The translations under genes were made by a program, and so were the position numbers. A stretch of 64,000 bases of DNA from Flavobacterium sp. ALD4 (lineage in GTDB: Bacteria; Bacteroidota; Bacteroidia; Flavobacteriales; Flavobacteriaceae): the NCBI RefSeq assembly GCF_002836475.1, contig NZ_PJBJ01000030.1, forward strand, positions 1-64,000. The letters run 5' to 3'. This document shows, piece by piece, positions 1 through 10,011 of the stretch; the first letter of the stretch is position 1, and each line of letters starts with the position of its first letter. A model generated the notes under the pieces. That model was not told where the DNA came from. It ran no database searches and worked only from the letters and a program-made list of their open reading frames with translations.

Positions 1-1929
1 TTCAACAAATGCACCAGCATCTTTTTTAAGATAAAAAGTCGGTGTACCTGTTCCGCTGAAACTGTCTACTGTCAAGGTTCCATCTGCTTCACCATTACAG
101 GAAACATTCGTGTGTGAAGCGGCTAAAGTAACCGTATTCACTGTAATATCAAATGATACTACTGCAGCGCATAATGACCCCGGAAGAACGCTACGAACAT
201 ATATCGTATCGTCGCCTGATGGGTAAGCATCTGGAGATAATAAAGCATTTAATCCTTTCTCAGCATCATCTTGGGAAAGATGAAAAGAAATGTTACCTCC
301 TCCATTGTTAGTAACACCATTATTAAGATCAAAAGTAGCTGTACCAGACCCAGCGTCACAAGCTGTAAGATTTTTTACCGCTGGTTCTGGTGGTGGGATA
401 ACAAACCCAAACTGGTACGGTCCCGAAAAATCTTTCAACTCACTCGTTACAGATCCACCAGAACTACGAGTCTTAACCAATAAACTACCCAGTACATTGG
501 CACATGGATTTTCACTTCCTCGTCTGTCTAAACCATAAGTGGTAAGATTAATGCCAATTTCGACATGTTGCAAGGTCAGATACTCGCTAGAGAAATCGGC
601 TTTCGGCCCTTCCAGGGTTCCCCATGGAGTGCCTAAGGTACTTCCTTCTACATTTACCCTACCAAAAATACTTTCGTCTCCAGCAACGCCAGGATCCTTC
701 TCTGCAATCTGTACATAGCCAAAATTCCCGCTATCAGTCCCTTTCACAAAAGTTCCAGCCACAACATTAAAAGGTCTATCAGGAGCGTTATTATCGAAAC
801 TATTAAAAACGGATTCTTCCATCCATACCCTGATCTCTACACCAGGTGATCTCCCTCCGCCTGAATAATCAATCGAAACGAGAATACATCCTGGATCTAA
901 AACGGAACCTACAAATTCTCCCTGAGGTCCTACTTCAGTGCGAAAAGTAAATGCGTTTCGCCCACCTTGCTCGACAGGGCCGGTATTCACAATTTTATTA
1001 TTTTCGATAGTTGCCAAGGTTCTGAAGAATTCAAAATCAATATGCTTGCTTCCTGAAGTGGATCGCAGCGTGGCCGCCGCAAAAGCCCAAAGTTCTTCAA
1101 AGGGCCTGTCGTCTAATTCAGGGTTTTCGGGAGCTTGCGGCTCTGTCCCTCTCAAATGCGCCATCACATCAATGATATCGTCTTTTTGGGGACCACCTGC
1201 TCCAACTCCAAGGGTCCACGAGGAAGGATTATCAGCATTCTTATCCGCTCCTGAGGTAAACCAGGTTTTATCAGCGGCATCGCCTGTAATCCCAACCACA
1301 TTATAGTCCCTGCCATAAACGGCATCTAACCATAAATAGTTTACGCCATTAGTCTCCACGACTGGAAAACCGGCAATAACATCCTTAACATCTGGATTAC
1401 TTCCAGAATCCGCAGCAGTTAACGACTGCCTTTTTTCAAAGGAATAGTTGTTGTTATCCATTATGTTTTGCATAATATTTCCCAGATCATATGGAACTGT
1501 TCCAGCTGGGTCAGAGGCCAATATCCCAAGGTTACTTTGATCTATCACTCCTTTTCCGGAACCAGGCCAAAAAACAGGTAGCCCAGATTTTTTCTCAAAC
1601 CAGTCATCCGTATTCAAAAAATCAGTCCCAGGACCTGGTGGTGGTGGTGGTGTATAATTAGGTGATATAATGGAGAATCCTATAAAGTTGGCATAGGCAT
1701 CCGCCTCCACACCAAAATTAGCCTTTACGGCACCCTCCCCGACAAGCTGCCCGTAAGTATTAGTCGTAAAAACAATACCTAAAAGCAGCAGCGTTGCATA
1801 GAAAACGAGTCTCTTAGTAAACCTACTCGTCTCAAAAAAACCTGAAAAACCTGCTTTAAAACGGCAGGAAAAAGTTTGACAATACTGTTGCCAGACTTTT
1901 AGCTTTGATAAAATTGTAATCTTTTTCAT
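1..1929 (-). CDS. Large secreted adhesin-like protein with SprB-type repeat, C-terminus beyond window
   Basis: An open frame of 643 codons starts at an ATG at 1929 and has no stop before the window edge, so the gene is partial. The start MKKITIL is followed by an unusually long leader with a hydrophobic core at about residues 42-58 ending in NTYGQ, which looks like a signal peptide with an N-terminal extension. A polyproline hinge (PPPPPGPG) lies near residue 95. Residues near 595-640 contain ASHTNVSCNGEADGTLTV, the typical opening of a SprB repeat, preceded by an Ig-like segment beginning NLTACDAGSGTATFDL. SprB-type proteins are cell-surface adhesins of flavobacterial gliding motility and are usually exported by the type IX secretion system; that route is inferred because the C-terminal sorting domain is not visible. 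The strand and frame are certain, the exact role is not. Confidence 0.85.
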   Translation of the reverse strand, partial: MKKITILSKLKVWQQYCQTFSCRFKAGFSGFFETSRFTKRLVFYATLLLLGIVFTTNTYGQLVGEGAVKANFGVEADAYANFIGFSIISPNYTPPPPPGPGTDFLNTDDWFEKKSGLPVFWPGSGKGVIDQSNLGILASDPAGTVPYDLGNIMQNIMDNNNYSFEKRQSLTAADSGSNPDVKDVIAGFPVVETNGVNYLWLDAVYGRDYNVVGITGDAADKTWFTSGADKNADNPSSWTLGVGAGGPQKDDIIDVMAHLRGTEPQAPENPELDDRPFEELWAFAAATLRSTSGSKHIDFEFFRTLATIENNKIVNTGPVEQGGRNAFTFRTEVGPQGEFVGSVLDPGCILVSIDYSGGGRSPGVEIRVWMEESVFNSFDNNAPDRPFNVVAGTFVKGTDSGNFGYVQIAEKDPGVAGDESIFGRVNVEGSTLGTPWGTLEGPKADFSSEYLTLQHVEIGINLTTYGLDRRGSENPCANVLGSLLVKTRSSGGSVTSELKDFSGPYQFGFVIPPPEPAVKNLTACDAGSGTATFDLNNGVTNNGGGNISFHLSQDDAEKGLNALLSPDAYPSGDDTIYVRSVLPGSLCAAVVSFDITVNTVTLAASHTNVSCNGEADGTLTVDSFSGTGTPTFYLKKDAGAFVE

Positions 1930-2573
1930 AATAATAGTATTTTTACTTCATAAAACATGTTATACAGGTTGTTTATAGACTCAGGGAAGAAACTATTAAA
2001 AAAAAACACCTTCATAAAAAATATGAAGTGGACCGTCAGTTGAAGGAAATTTTGCCGCTAACAAAACTCTTCTATTGAACTTCTAAAAGCTCAATAATTA
2101 AAATTAAAGTAGGAGAATTGATAAAGAAAAGCTTGGGGCAGCCTCAAAAAAATAACATCCTTCAAAATTGATAATGAAGTCAAGAATCATAAAAGGAAAA
2201 TTGTCAAATTAAAAAAATCCCTTTTTAGCACTAAGAGCTTTATTAATAAAATAAAGTGCTTCTTACTGTTAAATAAAGTTAGCTATTAATCAAAAAAAAG
2301 AAGAAAATCAGACCCTCTAATAGACAAGGTTCTTTAATAGCCGATAAAAAACAGGGTCGATAAAGAAACCGATTACAAAAAAAATACATTAACACCTTTA
2401 AACTTGTTAAAGTGCTGACAAATAGATTATTAGCTTTTATATTACAAATTAAATGTTAACCCTCAGCATAGTTTTACTATTCATTTAAGAATACTTCTTA
2501 TCAAGGTATTGGTCTTATATTTTCTTTTTAACCGGTATCGTGCTTTAAAATAGTGGATGTATGCTACCTTAAT
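1930..2573. other. AT-rich gap upstream of the adhesin gene
   Basis: About 640 bases of AT-rich sequence hold no convincing coding frame. A short hairpin (cttcat/atgaag, 2010-2028) lies in the presumed 5' leader of the adhesin gene. No good -7 box was found by eye. Confidence 0.5.
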
Positions 2574-2768
2574 AGTAGCGCATAGTATAAATGAAAAAAC
2601 CTCCCGCAAATGGGAGGTTTTTTGCTAAGAGATCCCGATTGTTTCGCGTAGCATAAATGAAAAAACCTCCCATAAAATGGAAGGCTTTTTGATAAGAGAT
2701 CTCGGTTGTTTCGCATAGCATAAATGAAAAAACCTCCCATAAATGGAAGGCTCTTTGATAAGAAATCC
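2574..2768. repeat. Three tandem copies of a 66-67 bp terminator-like unit
   Basis: The string aaaaaacctccc occurs at 2594, 2660 and 2727, spacing 66 and 67 bp. Each copy sits in a longer unit that shares gtagcataaatg upstream and ttgataagagat downstream. The first copy (2594-2623) is a near-perfect hairpin, CCTCCC pairing with GGGAGG between an A-run and a T-run, so it can act as a terminator in either direction. The second and third copies keep the left arm but have GGAAGG on the right, which weakens the stem. The array lies directly behind the icmF stop codon on the minus strand, so it probably ends that transcript. Three imperfect copies suggest local tandem duplication with decay. Confidence 0.8.
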
Positions 2769-2830
2769 AGACAGACATCGGGATAAGAGATTCACACACT
2801 TTTTTGCCAGGCAAAAAAGTGGTTCTCTTA

Positions 2831-5800
2831 TTACATATTTCTTCGATATTGACCACCCACTTCAAATAATGCAGCAGTGATTTGTCCCAAAGAACAAACC
2901 TTAGTTGCTTCCATTAAGTGATCGAATAAGTTTTCGTTATTAATAGCTGCTTCTTGAATAGCACTCAACATTTCGTCGACTTGGTCATGATTTGCTTTGT
3001 GCAAGTTATCCAACATCGTGATTTGGTATAATTTCTCTTTTTCAGTAGCTCGAATCACCTCAGCCGGAATAACCGTCGGGGATCCTTTCGAACTCAAGAA
3101 CGTATTCACTCCGATGATTGGGAATTCCCCTGTGTGTTTCAACGTTTCATAATACAGGCTTTCTTCTTGAATTTTAGAACGTTGGTACATGGTTTCCATA
3201 GCACCCAGAACGCCACCACGTTCAGTTATTCTGTCAAATTCCAATAATACGGCTGCTTCAACCAAATCAGTTAATTCTTCGATGATAAAAGCTCCTTGAA
3301 TTGGATTTTCATTTTTAGCCAGACCTAATTCTTTATTGATAATCAACTGAATCGCCATCGCACGACGCACGGACTCCTCTGTAGGCGTTGTAATCGCTTC
3401 ATCATAGGCATTTGTATGCAATGAATTACAGTTGTCATAAATCGCGTACAAGGCTTGTAAAGTCGTACGGATATCATTGAAGTCAATTTCTTGTGCGTGC
3501 AAAGAACGACCTGATGTTTGAATATGGTATTTCAACATTTGAGCACGTTCATTAGCCCCATATTTGTTTTTCATGGCTTTCGCCCAAATTTTACGTGCTA
3601 CACGACCAATAACTGCATATTCAGGATCTACTCCATTCGAGAAAAAGAAAGATAAGTTAGGTCCAAAATCATTGATGCTCATTCCGCGACTCAAATAGTA
3701 CTCTACATAAGTGAATCCGTTTGAAAGTGTGAACGCCAGTTGTGTAATTGGATTTGCACCTGCCTCAGCTATGTGATACCCTGATATAGAAACCGAATAA
3801 AAGTTCCTTACGTTATTAGTAATGAAATATTCCTGCACATCACCCATTAAACGCAAGGCAAATTCAGTAGAGAAAATACAAGTGTTTTGTGCCTGATCTT
3901 CTTTTAAAATATCTGCTTGAACCGTTCCACGAACTTGTGACAAGGTTCGCGCTTTAATTTCATTATAAACGTCTAAAGGTAAGACCTGATCTCCGGTCAC
4001 ACCTAAAAGCTTCAATCCTAATCCATTATTTCCGACTGGTAAATCGCCTTGATACTGAGGGCGCTCTACTCCTTTTGCTTTATAAATCGCATTGATTTTT
4101 ACATCAACTTCCTTTTCTAAACCGTTCTCCTTAATATAATATTCACATTGTTGATCAATGGCAGCATTCATAAAAAAGCCTAATAGCATAGGTGCCGGTC
4201 CGTTGATGGTCATACTCACTGATGTCAAGGCATGAACCAAATCAAAACCAGAATACAATTTTTTAGCGTCATCCAAACAACAAATAGAAACTCCTGCATT
4301 CCCTATTTTTCCATAAATATCAGGACGTGTATGAGGATCATTTCCATATAAAGTCACACTGTCAAAAGCCGTTGACAATCGTTTTGCAGGTAATTCAGCA
4401 CTTACGTAATGAAAACGTTTGTTTGTTCTTTCCGGTCCTCCCTCACCTGCAAACATACGAGAAGGATCTTCTCCCGCTCTCTTGAAAGGATATAAACCAG
4501 CAGTGAAAGGATATTCTCCAGGAACATTTTCCTGCAAGCACCAGCGTAGAATATCTCCCCAAGCTTTGTACTTTGGTAAAGCAATTTTAGGGATTTGAGA
4601 ATGAGAAAGTGACTCCGTATGCGTTGGCATTTTTATTTCTCTATCACGTACTTTGAACGTATATACGGGATCTTTGTATTTATTTATTTTTTCATTCCAA
4701 GTCAATATAATTTCCCAGTTGTAGGGATCTAAGTCCATTTTTACTTTATCGAACTGATTCAATAGCAGATTTAGAAAAATTTTATTTTCAGCAGCTCCTT
4801 CTTTTTCAGATTCAATGGCAGTTGGCAATACAGAAGCATCATCTATTCCTGATTTTGTGATAACGGGAACTTTTGCTGAAACTGTTTCTATTGTTTTGAA
4901 AACACCATATAATTTTTGAGCTACTTGTTCCTGAGTCATAGCCGTTTCATCGTAATGACGATTGCTTTCGGCAATTTCAGATAAATAACGTGTTCTGTGT
5001 GGCGGAATAACGTAAATTTTCTCGCTCATTTCACGAGTGATTTCAAATGTTGATTTCAAATCAGAATTTGTTTTCTCATCCACCTTATCCATAATCGCTT
5101 TGTAAAGCGTATTCATCCCCGGATCATTGAACTGTGAAGCAATGGTCCCAAAAACGGGCATATCATCAGGATTCACATCCCATAGGTTATGGTTGCGTTG
5201 GTATTGTTTTTTCACGTCGCGAATGGCATCTAAAGCCCCGCGTTTGTCAAATTTATTTAAAGCCACTAGATCCGCAAAATCAAGCATGTCGATTTTTTCC
5301 AACTGGGTTGCGGCACCAAACTCAGGTGTCATTACATATAATGAAACATCTGAATGGTCCATTATCTCCGTATCTGATTGACCAATGCCAGAAGTTTCTA
5401 AAATGATAATATCATACTTAGCTGCTTTTATCACCTGGATCGCATCGGCTACATATTTTGATAAAGCCAAATTAGATTGACGTGTTGCCAGAGAACGCAT
5501 AAAAACTCTTGGACTGTTAATCGCATTCATACGAATTCTGTCTCCTAAAAGAGCTCCTCCTGTTTTTCGTTTTGATGGATCCACAGAAATCAAACCAATT
5601 GTTTTTTCTGGAAAATCGACCAGAAAACGACGAACCAACTCATCCACTAAAGAGGATTTTCCTGAACCCCCTGTTCCTGTAATTCCAAGAACTGGTGTTT
5701 TGCAGGTTTCGTTCATTTTATGAATAGCCTCCATCGCAGGTTTCGCTATTTCGGGAAAATTCTCTGCCGCAGAAATAACTCTGGCAATAGCTGTAGGATT

Positions 5801-6283
5801 TTTTGAGGCTAACTGTGCTACTTCATTTGTCAGTTTATCCCCTACAGGATAATCTGAACGTTCAACCAAGTCATTTATCATTCCTTGTAATCCCATTGAA
5901 CGACCATCATCTGGTGCGTAAATCCGGGTAATTCCATAAGCTTGCAATTCTTCAATTTCATAAGGCAAGATCACTCCTCCTCCACCTCCAAATATCTTAA
6001 TGTGGCCTGCTCCTTTTTCTACAAGCAAGTCATACATGTATTTAAAATACTCCATATGACCTCCTTGATAGGACGTCAAAGCAATCGCATTTGCATCTTC
6101 TTGAATAGCGGTATTCACTACTTCGTCGACACTGCGATCATGACCAAGATGGATTACCTCAACACCTGTAGATTGGATAATTCGCCTCATGATATTTATG
6201 GCTGCATCGTGACCGTCAAAAAGAGCGGCTGCAGTAACAATTCTTACTTTATTCTTAGGAATATAGGGTGTTTGTGGATTCAT
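2831..6283 (-). CDS. icmF: Fused isobutyryl-CoA mutase (methylmalonyl-CoA mutase family)
   Basis: This 1150-residue enzyme combines three parts in the IcmF order. Residues 12-150 are an adenosylcobalamin-binding domain with DGHDAA at 23-28 and a glycine-rich loop at 99-103. Residues 195-420 are a MeaB-like G-protein chaperone with the P-loop GTGGSGKSS at 203-211 and NKFD at 343-346. The C-terminal half is the mutase barrel and contains the stretch [11 protein letters not shown] typical of IcmF rather than methylmalonyl-CoA mutase. Members interconvert isobutyryl-CoA and n-butyryl-CoA, and some act on isovaleryl/pivalyl-CoA; the substrate here is inferred. The ATG at 6283 was chosen because the frame runs 124 codons further upstream into the divergent lipoprotein gene without family resemblance. 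It stands alone, followed by the triple hairpin array. Confidence 0.93.
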   Translation of the reverse strand: MNPQTPYIPKNKVRIVTAAALFDGHDAAINIMRRIIQSTGVEVIHLGHDRSVDEVVNTAIQEDANAIALTSYQGGHMEYFKYMYDLLVEKGAGHIKIFGGGGGVILPYEIEELQAYGITRIYAPDDGRSMGLQGMINDLVERSDYPVGDKLTNEVAQLASKNPTAIARVISAAENFPEIAKPAMEAIHKMNETCKTPVLGITGTGGSGKSSLVDELVRRFLVDFPEKTIGLISVDPSKRKTGGALLGDRIRMNAINSPRVFMRSLATRQSNLALSKYVADAIQVIKAAKYDIIILETSGIGQSDTEIMDHSDVSLYVMTPEFGAATQLEKIDMLDFADLVALNKFDKRGALDAIRDVKKQYQRNHNLWDVNPDDMPVFGTIASQFNDPGMNTLYKAIMDKVDEKTNSDLKSTFEITREMSEKIYVIPPHRTRYLSEIAESNRHYDETAMTQEQVAQKLYGVFKTIETVSAKVPVITKSGIDDASVLPTAIESEKEGAAENKIFLNLLLNQFDKVKMDLDPYNWEIILTWNEKINKYKDPVYTFKVRDREIKMPTHTESLSHSQIPKIALPKYKAWGDILRWCLQENVPGEYPFTAGLYPFKRAGEDPSRMFAGEGGPERTNKRFHYVSAELPAKRLSTAFDSVTLYGNDPHTRPDIYGKIGNAGVSICCLDDAKKLYSGFDLVHALTSVSMTINGPAPMLLGFFMNAAIDQQCEYYIKENGLEKEVDVKINAIYKAKGVERPQYQGDLPVGNNGLGLKLLGVTGDQVLPLDVYNEIKARTLSQVRGTVQADILKEDQAQNTCIFSTEFALRLMGDVQEYFITNNVRNFYSVSISGYHIAEAGANPITQLAFTLSNGFTYVEYYLSRGMSINDFGPNLSFFFSNGVDPEYAVIGRVARKIWAKAMKNKYGANERAQMLKYHIQTSGRSLHAQEIDFNDIRTTLQALYAIYDNCNSLHTNAYDEAITTPTEESVRRAMAIQLIINKELGLAKNENPIQGAFIIEELTDLVEAAVLLEFDRITERGGVLGAMETMYQRSKIQEESLYYETLKHTGEFPIIGVNTFLSSKGSPTVIPAEVIRATEKEKLYQITMLDNLHKANHDQVDEMLSAIQEAAINNENLFDHLMEATKVCSLGQITAALFEVGGQYRRNM

Positions 6284-6498
6284 TTTGAGAATATGATAAT
6301 TATACTGCCGCAATTTACAAATTTTTTTAATGATTGCCCGATGTTCCTTGCAGATGTTGATAAAAAAGCAATAATCTTCTCCTCTAGCCCCGATGGAAGC
6401 GACATCCTTCGCTTTTTTGGCGAAGATATAGCGCACAGCGGGACTACTGCCTCTTAAATAAAAAATGAAGTTTATGCTACAAAAACAATTAGTGGCTT

Positions 6499-6523
6499 TA
6501 TATTTGAATAAGTAGTATTTTTG
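6499..6523 (+). promoter_or_regulatory. Candidate -7 boxes upstream of the DUF4197 gene
   Basis: Two matches to the Bacteroidota -7 consensus TAnnTTTG lie here: TATATTTG (6499-6506) and TATTTTTG (6516-6523), 68 and 51 bases before the ATG at 6574. Neither has an obvious TTG-type -33 partner. Confidence 0.4.
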
Positions 6524-6573
6524 AATCAAGCCGAATGGCAACGCAGCTGAAGTAAACCAATATAACGACGAAC

Positions 6574-7284
6574 ATGAAAAAATTTTTGATTTTAACAATG
6601 GCTTTTTCTCTTTTTGGTTGCGCTGAGATGCAACAGGTAATGAATCAGTTCCCACAAACGGACGGTACCGGACTTCTTAATATTTCCGGAGGGTTAAAAG
6701 AAGCCTTGAACAACGGTATTTCTAAACAGGTAACAAAGCTTACTGCTACAGATGGTTTTTACAAGAATGAAGCGGTAAAGATTCTTTTGCCGGAAGAATT
6801 AAGGAAAGTAGATGCCGGACTAAGAAGCATTGGTCTTAGCTCTCTAGCTGATGAAGGTCTTAGAGTGCTAAATCGTGCGGCAGAAGAAGCAGTGAAGGAA
6901 GCGACTCCTATATTTGTGGATGCGGTGACTAACATGTCATTTGCAGATGCCAGAGGAATCTTGATGGGGAACGAAAGTGCAGCAACAAGCTATTTACAAA
7001 ACAGTACTTCTACCGCTTTATACGGGAAGTTTAATCCTGTAATAAAAAATTCATTCACTAAAGTGGGTGCTGATAAAGTGTGGACGAACATCATCACTAA
7101 ATACAATAGCATTCCGCTGGTAAACAAGGTAAACCCTGATTTAACAGACTATGTAACGAACCAAGCACTGAATGGGGTTTTTAAAATGGTGGCTGTCGAA
7201 GAAAAGAATATCAGAACAAATCTTAGTTCCAGAACCTCTGTTTTATTACAAAGAGTTTTTGCTTTGCAGGACAAGAAGATGTAA
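6574..7284 (+). CDS. DUF4197 family lipoprotein
   Basis: The 236-residue protein starts with a lipoprotein signal peptide ([16 protein letters not shown], lipobox LFGC with Cys16), so it should be anchored in a membrane, probably the outer membrane. The mature part is rich in helix-forming sequence and matches the DUF4197 pattern: [14 protein letters not shown] near residue 45, then [20 protein letters not shown], and [12 protein letters not shown] in the second half. The family has no established function. It is transcribed away from icmF from a 290 bp shared upstream region and appears monocistronic, with purU 230 bp further on. The start is fixed by the signal peptide. Confidence 0.9.
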   Translation: MKKFLILTMAFSLFGCAEMQQVMNQFPQTDGTGLLNISGGLKEALNNGISKQVTKLTATDGFYKNEAVKILLPEELRKVDAGLRSIGLSSLADEGLRVLNRAAEEAVKEATPIFVDAVTNMSFADARGILMGNESAATSYLQNSTSTALYGKFNPVIKNSFTKVGADKVWTNIITKYNSIPLVNKVNPDLTDYVTNQALNGVFKMVAVEEKNIRTNLSSRTSVLLQRVFALQDKKM

Positions 7285-7514
7285 TTCTTTTTTCTTGCAT
7301 CCATGCTATTTAAAAATTACACAAAAAAATAGCGGTAAACAGAGATATAAAACATCCTTTACCGGTCTGCTTTAGCTAAAATGGTTTAGTTTTGGTTTTG
7401 CTTTCATCCATTGTATGAAATAGGAAAATTAAAACTAAACTTTTTTTGTTATCCAAAAAAAGAATTGAAAATTACAATATCCGACCATTTAAAACACCAA
7501 AAGAACCAACTATA

Positions 7515-8369
7515 ATGCAAAAAATCACCCTACTTATTCATTGCGAAGACCAAAAAGGAATTATAGCTACCGTGACGAATTTTATAGTAAAAGTAGAAGG
7601 GAATATCACCTATTTAGATCAGCATGTTGATTTGGAACGAAATGTATTCTTTATGCGACTGGAAAGTGAACTCACTAATCCATCTATTACCCTAGCATCC
7701 ATAAGAGCTGATTTTCAGCAAACCATCGCCACTGATTTTAACATGTCTTGGGATCTCTATAACAAGGAGGTAGTACCTAAAATGGCATTGTTTGTATCCA
7801 AATACAATCATTGTTTGTATGATATTTTAGGGCGTTACAGTGCCGGAGAATTAAATGTGGAAATACCTTTGATTATCTCCAATCACATCGATCTAAAACT
7901 CATCGCTGATCAATTCAATATTCCGTTTTTTCATGTTCCTTTCACTAAGGACAACAAAGCCGAAGGAGAAAAGCAACAAATTGAATTACTCCAGAAATAC
8001 GAAATCAATTTTATTGTTTTAGCCCGTTACATGCAGATCATAACACCGGATTTGATTTCGCTGTACGAAAATAAAATCATCAATATTCACCATTCCTTTT
8101 TACCTGCTTTTCCGGGGGCTAAACCCTATCATTCCGCTTTTAAAAGAGGGGTGAAAATCATTGGTGCCACCAGTCATTACGTTACTGCAGAACTAGATGA
8201 AGGCCCAATTATCGAGCAAGACATCACCAGAGTTTCCCATATCAATTCTGTGGATGATTTCATCATGAAAGGAAAAGATTTAGAGCGCATTGTTTTGGCA
8301 AGAGCCATAAAACTGCATGCAGAAAGAAAAGTGATGGTCTATTCCAATAAAACGGTGGTGTTCTATTAA
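7515..8369 (+). CDS. purU: Formyltetrahydrofolate deformylase
   Basis: PurU hydrolyses 10-formyl-THF to formate and THF, which balances the one-carbon pool and feeds formate to purine synthesis. The 284-residue product has an N-terminal ACT domain (MQKITLLIHCEDQKGIIATV, residues 1-80) and a C-terminal formyltransferase-fold domain. The catalytic Asn-His-Asp set is visible as NIHHSFLPAFPGA and the Asp of LDEGPIIEQD. The ATG at 7515 is preferred over an upstream in-frame non-ATG start at 7446, because homologues begin directly at the ACT domain. The gene is single and converges on the VOC gene, sharing a hairpin that overlaps its own stop codon. Confidence 0.94.
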   Translation: MQKITLLIHCEDQKGIIATVTNFIVKVEGNITYLDQHVDLERNVFFMRLESELTNPSITLASIRADFQQTIATDFNMSWDLYNKEVVPKMALFVSKYNHCLYDILGRYSAGELNVEIPLIISNHIDLKLIADQFNIPFFHVPFTKDNKAEGEKQQIELLQKYEINFIVLARYMQIITPDLISLYENKIINIHHSFLPAFPGAKPYHSAFKRGVKIIGATSHYVTAELDEGPIIEQDITRVSHINSVDDFIMKGKDLERIVLARAIKLHAERKVMVYSNKTVVFY

Positions 8370-8378
8370 AACACCACC
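8354..8378. terminator. Hairpin between convergent purU and VOC genes
   Basis: GGTGGTGTT (8354-8362) pairs perfectly with AACACCACC (8370-8378). The stem spans the purU stop codon and lies just before the stop of the opposing gene, so it probably serves both transcripts, although the flanking T-run is weak. Confidence 0.6.
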
Positions 8379-8380
8379 TC

Positions 8381-9037
8381 TTAATTATTAGTCTCCCATA
8401 CATATATTTTGTCCTTGTTGCTAAAAGTTATCTTTTTCCAGAAAGGCATCGCTTTTACAGTTGTGGGATACCAATCCCTCCCCTCGTCAGATAGAGTAAA
8501 AAGTCCCGTCTCTGTTCCTAAAACAATGAATTTATCCAGTTTGGGCTGCATTGGAAATACTGAAACTCCAAACCTATCGTAAATTTCATCACTGAGTAGA
8601 GCTATATTTTGAGAAACTAAACCAATTTCACTGACAGAAACAATCGAGTTACCATCAAATTTTTTGTCCGATTTAGTATCAAGATTATATCGGGTGATAA
8701 ATTCTAGTACATTTCCGTTTTTATCATAAAAATATAAAGACTTCGCATTCCAGTTGTAAAAATCCGCTATTTTTTCAGGCGGAATAACTTCTAAAATAAC
8801 CGTTTTTCTTTCCATCCAAGCATAGGCTTCAAACAGCGTATTTTTAGGAATATCAAAAGCAAAGTGGTAGACGGGAGCTTCCTCTTTAGACCGTCTAAAT
8901 ATCAATTTTGTTGCACCTGCAGCAAATGCAATACTGGATTCGGATTGTGAAATAATTGGCAGACCGATGACCTCGCCATAAAAAACGGCTGTCTTCTCCA
9001 TATCATTTGTCAATAATTCGAGCTCCTGTATATTCAT
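8381..9037 (-). CDS. VOC-fold (glyoxalase/dioxygenase superfamily) protein
   Basis: The 218-residue product begins MNIQELELLTNDMEKTAVFYGEVIGLPI, the usual first strand and helix of a vicinal-oxygen-chelate module, and contains YFYDKNGNVLEFI near residue 105, the second metal-ligand strand with its Glu. A second, more divergent half (residues 130-218) may be a degenerate VOC module. Members include glyoxalases, extradiol dioxygenases and resistance proteins; nothing here separates these, so no substrate is assigned. It is transcribed toward purU and follows the decayed catalase at a 20 bp distance on the same strand. Confidence 0.8.
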   Translation of the reverse strand: MNIQELELLTNDMEKTAVFYGEVIGLPIISQSESSIAFAAGATKLIFRRSKEEAPVYHFAFDIPKNTLFEAYAWMERKTVILEVIPPEKIADFYNWNAKSLYFYDKNGNVLEFITRYNLDTKSDKKFDGNSIVSVSEIGLVSQNIALLSDEIYDRFGVSVFPMQPKLDKFIVLGTETGLFTLSDEGRDWYPTTVKAMPFWKKITFSNKDKIYVWETNN

Positions 9038-9057
9038 AGTATATCATTTAAAAAACA

Positions 9058-9590
9058 CTATCGTTGATCGAGGTCTACTTCAAAGTCTAATCCGGCAGAG
9101 GCACCCGATCCTAAACGGCCATCTACTCTGTACCAATGGGAAAGCTGTTTATTAATTATTTTGTCCTTTTTAGGGCCTTCAATACCAGACATGGCTCCAA
9201 CAATATTATTTATGGTGTTTTGTTTTGCTTCTGCGGTCCTGATTTCAAATAAATTTCCAGGCTGGGAATAATAGTCATTCTCCCTTCGCAATTTCTGTCA
9301 TACCAACCTGCAAAATGACTATTTAATAGTACTGACAGCTCTTTGTGTTTTTGGTCAATTTCCATCTCGTCAAAACTGTTGCAATAGTAATTTGGATATT
9401 CACTGCCATTTCCATCTACATGCATCTGCCCATCCCATTGGTAAATATTAACTACAAAAGGATAGCGATTTACCGGAATTTACTACTGATTTGTTCCTAG
9501 TCGATAGCGTTGCGCATCCAGATAGCACAACAAACGACCTTGCAACACCAGATCAGGAGCATAACGGCCCGCGTAAACCAGCAGACTAAA
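9058..9590 (-). pseudogene. Decayed catalase gene, C-terminal part only
   Basis: Reading the minus strand from about 9590 gives catalase sequence in pieces. The first piece is GRYAPDLVLQGRLLCYLDAQ then RYRLGTNQ, the heme-ligand region (canonical LQGRLFSY.DAQRYRLG.N). Two consecutive stops (TAG TAA, about 9481-9486) follow. The same frame continues with IPVNRYPF, YQWDGQMHVDGNG and NYYCNSFDE (canonical LPVN, YQRDG.M..DGN, N..PNSF). A one-base frameshift near 9283-9290 then moves the frame to ENDYYSQPGNLFEIRTAEAK, QNTINNIVGAM and HWYRVDGRLGSGAS, ending at 9058. The N-terminal two-thirds with the catalytic His and Asn are absent. No functional enzyme can be made. Confidence is high that this is catalase-derived and broken, moderate for the exact left limit. 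Confidence 0.85.
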
Positions 9591-9975
9591 ACTTTTCATT
9601 TTCCGCAAAGGATATTTCTAATGCCGTTGTCAACTTTTTATATAATATCATAATTAAAGTATTTATAATTTCTATTTAAAAAATATGTTTATACACGGTA
9701 ATGAAACTGATGGTTTTTATGTTTTAAAAACAAATAACCATCAATTAAACTTAATTGAAAATTGAAATAAAATAATTTAGAAGAGGGGGCATGTTATAAC
9801 GCTAAAAATCGCTACAGCTGAGAGCAACAGGAATTAGGCTACAACATAATAAAGTTAAAAAACTTAACTTATATGCAACAAACTAATAACAAAACCTTAA
9901 CAACAAATGCCTGAGATATGTATCATCTTTGCTGAGTAATAAACTGGTTATTTATTATTTGGTTTTGGTTAGTTA
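9591..9975. other. Non-coding gap upstream of the catalase remnant
   Basis: About 385 AT-rich bases without a credible gene. The first 60 bases may be further, unrecognisable catalase remnant (an IEQ-AFSP-like segment is not clear). The rest shows no promoter or repeat that I can support. Confidence 0.4.
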
Positions 9976-10011
9976 AAGAACTGCCGGTATTTTAGGATAC
10001 CGGCAGTTCTT
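9976..10011. terminator. 15 bp stem terminator at the end of the alpha/beta hydrolase gene
   Basis: AAGAACTGCCGGTAT (9976-9990) pairs perfectly with ATACCGGCAGTTCTT (9997-10011) around a six-base loop. It overlaps the stop codon of the hydrolase gene on the minus strand. Confidence 0.75.

Noticed and set aside
271..1306. Plus-strand frames at the left edge
   Set aside because: They are opposite the partial adhesin gene, whose minus-strand frame is open for 643 codons with a signal peptide and SprB-type sequence.
2574..2768. Possible CRISPR array
   Set aside because: Only three diverged units, repeat-to-repeat identity continues through the would-be spacers, and no cas gene is near.
2569..2865. 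98-codon minus-strand frame across the terminator repeats, with repeated GGFFIY-like peptides
   Set aside because: The peptide repeats follow from the 66 bp DNA repeat that encodes hairpins; the frame overlaps the icmF stop region and resembles no protein.
5942..6457. 171-codon plus-strand frame antisense to icmF
   Set aside because: Lies wholly over the conserved cobalamin domain of icmF; composition is that of an antisense shadow.
9058..9425. Two separate small genes in overlapping frames
   Set aside because: Both are pieces of the same catalase C-terminus, joined by a one-base frameshift.
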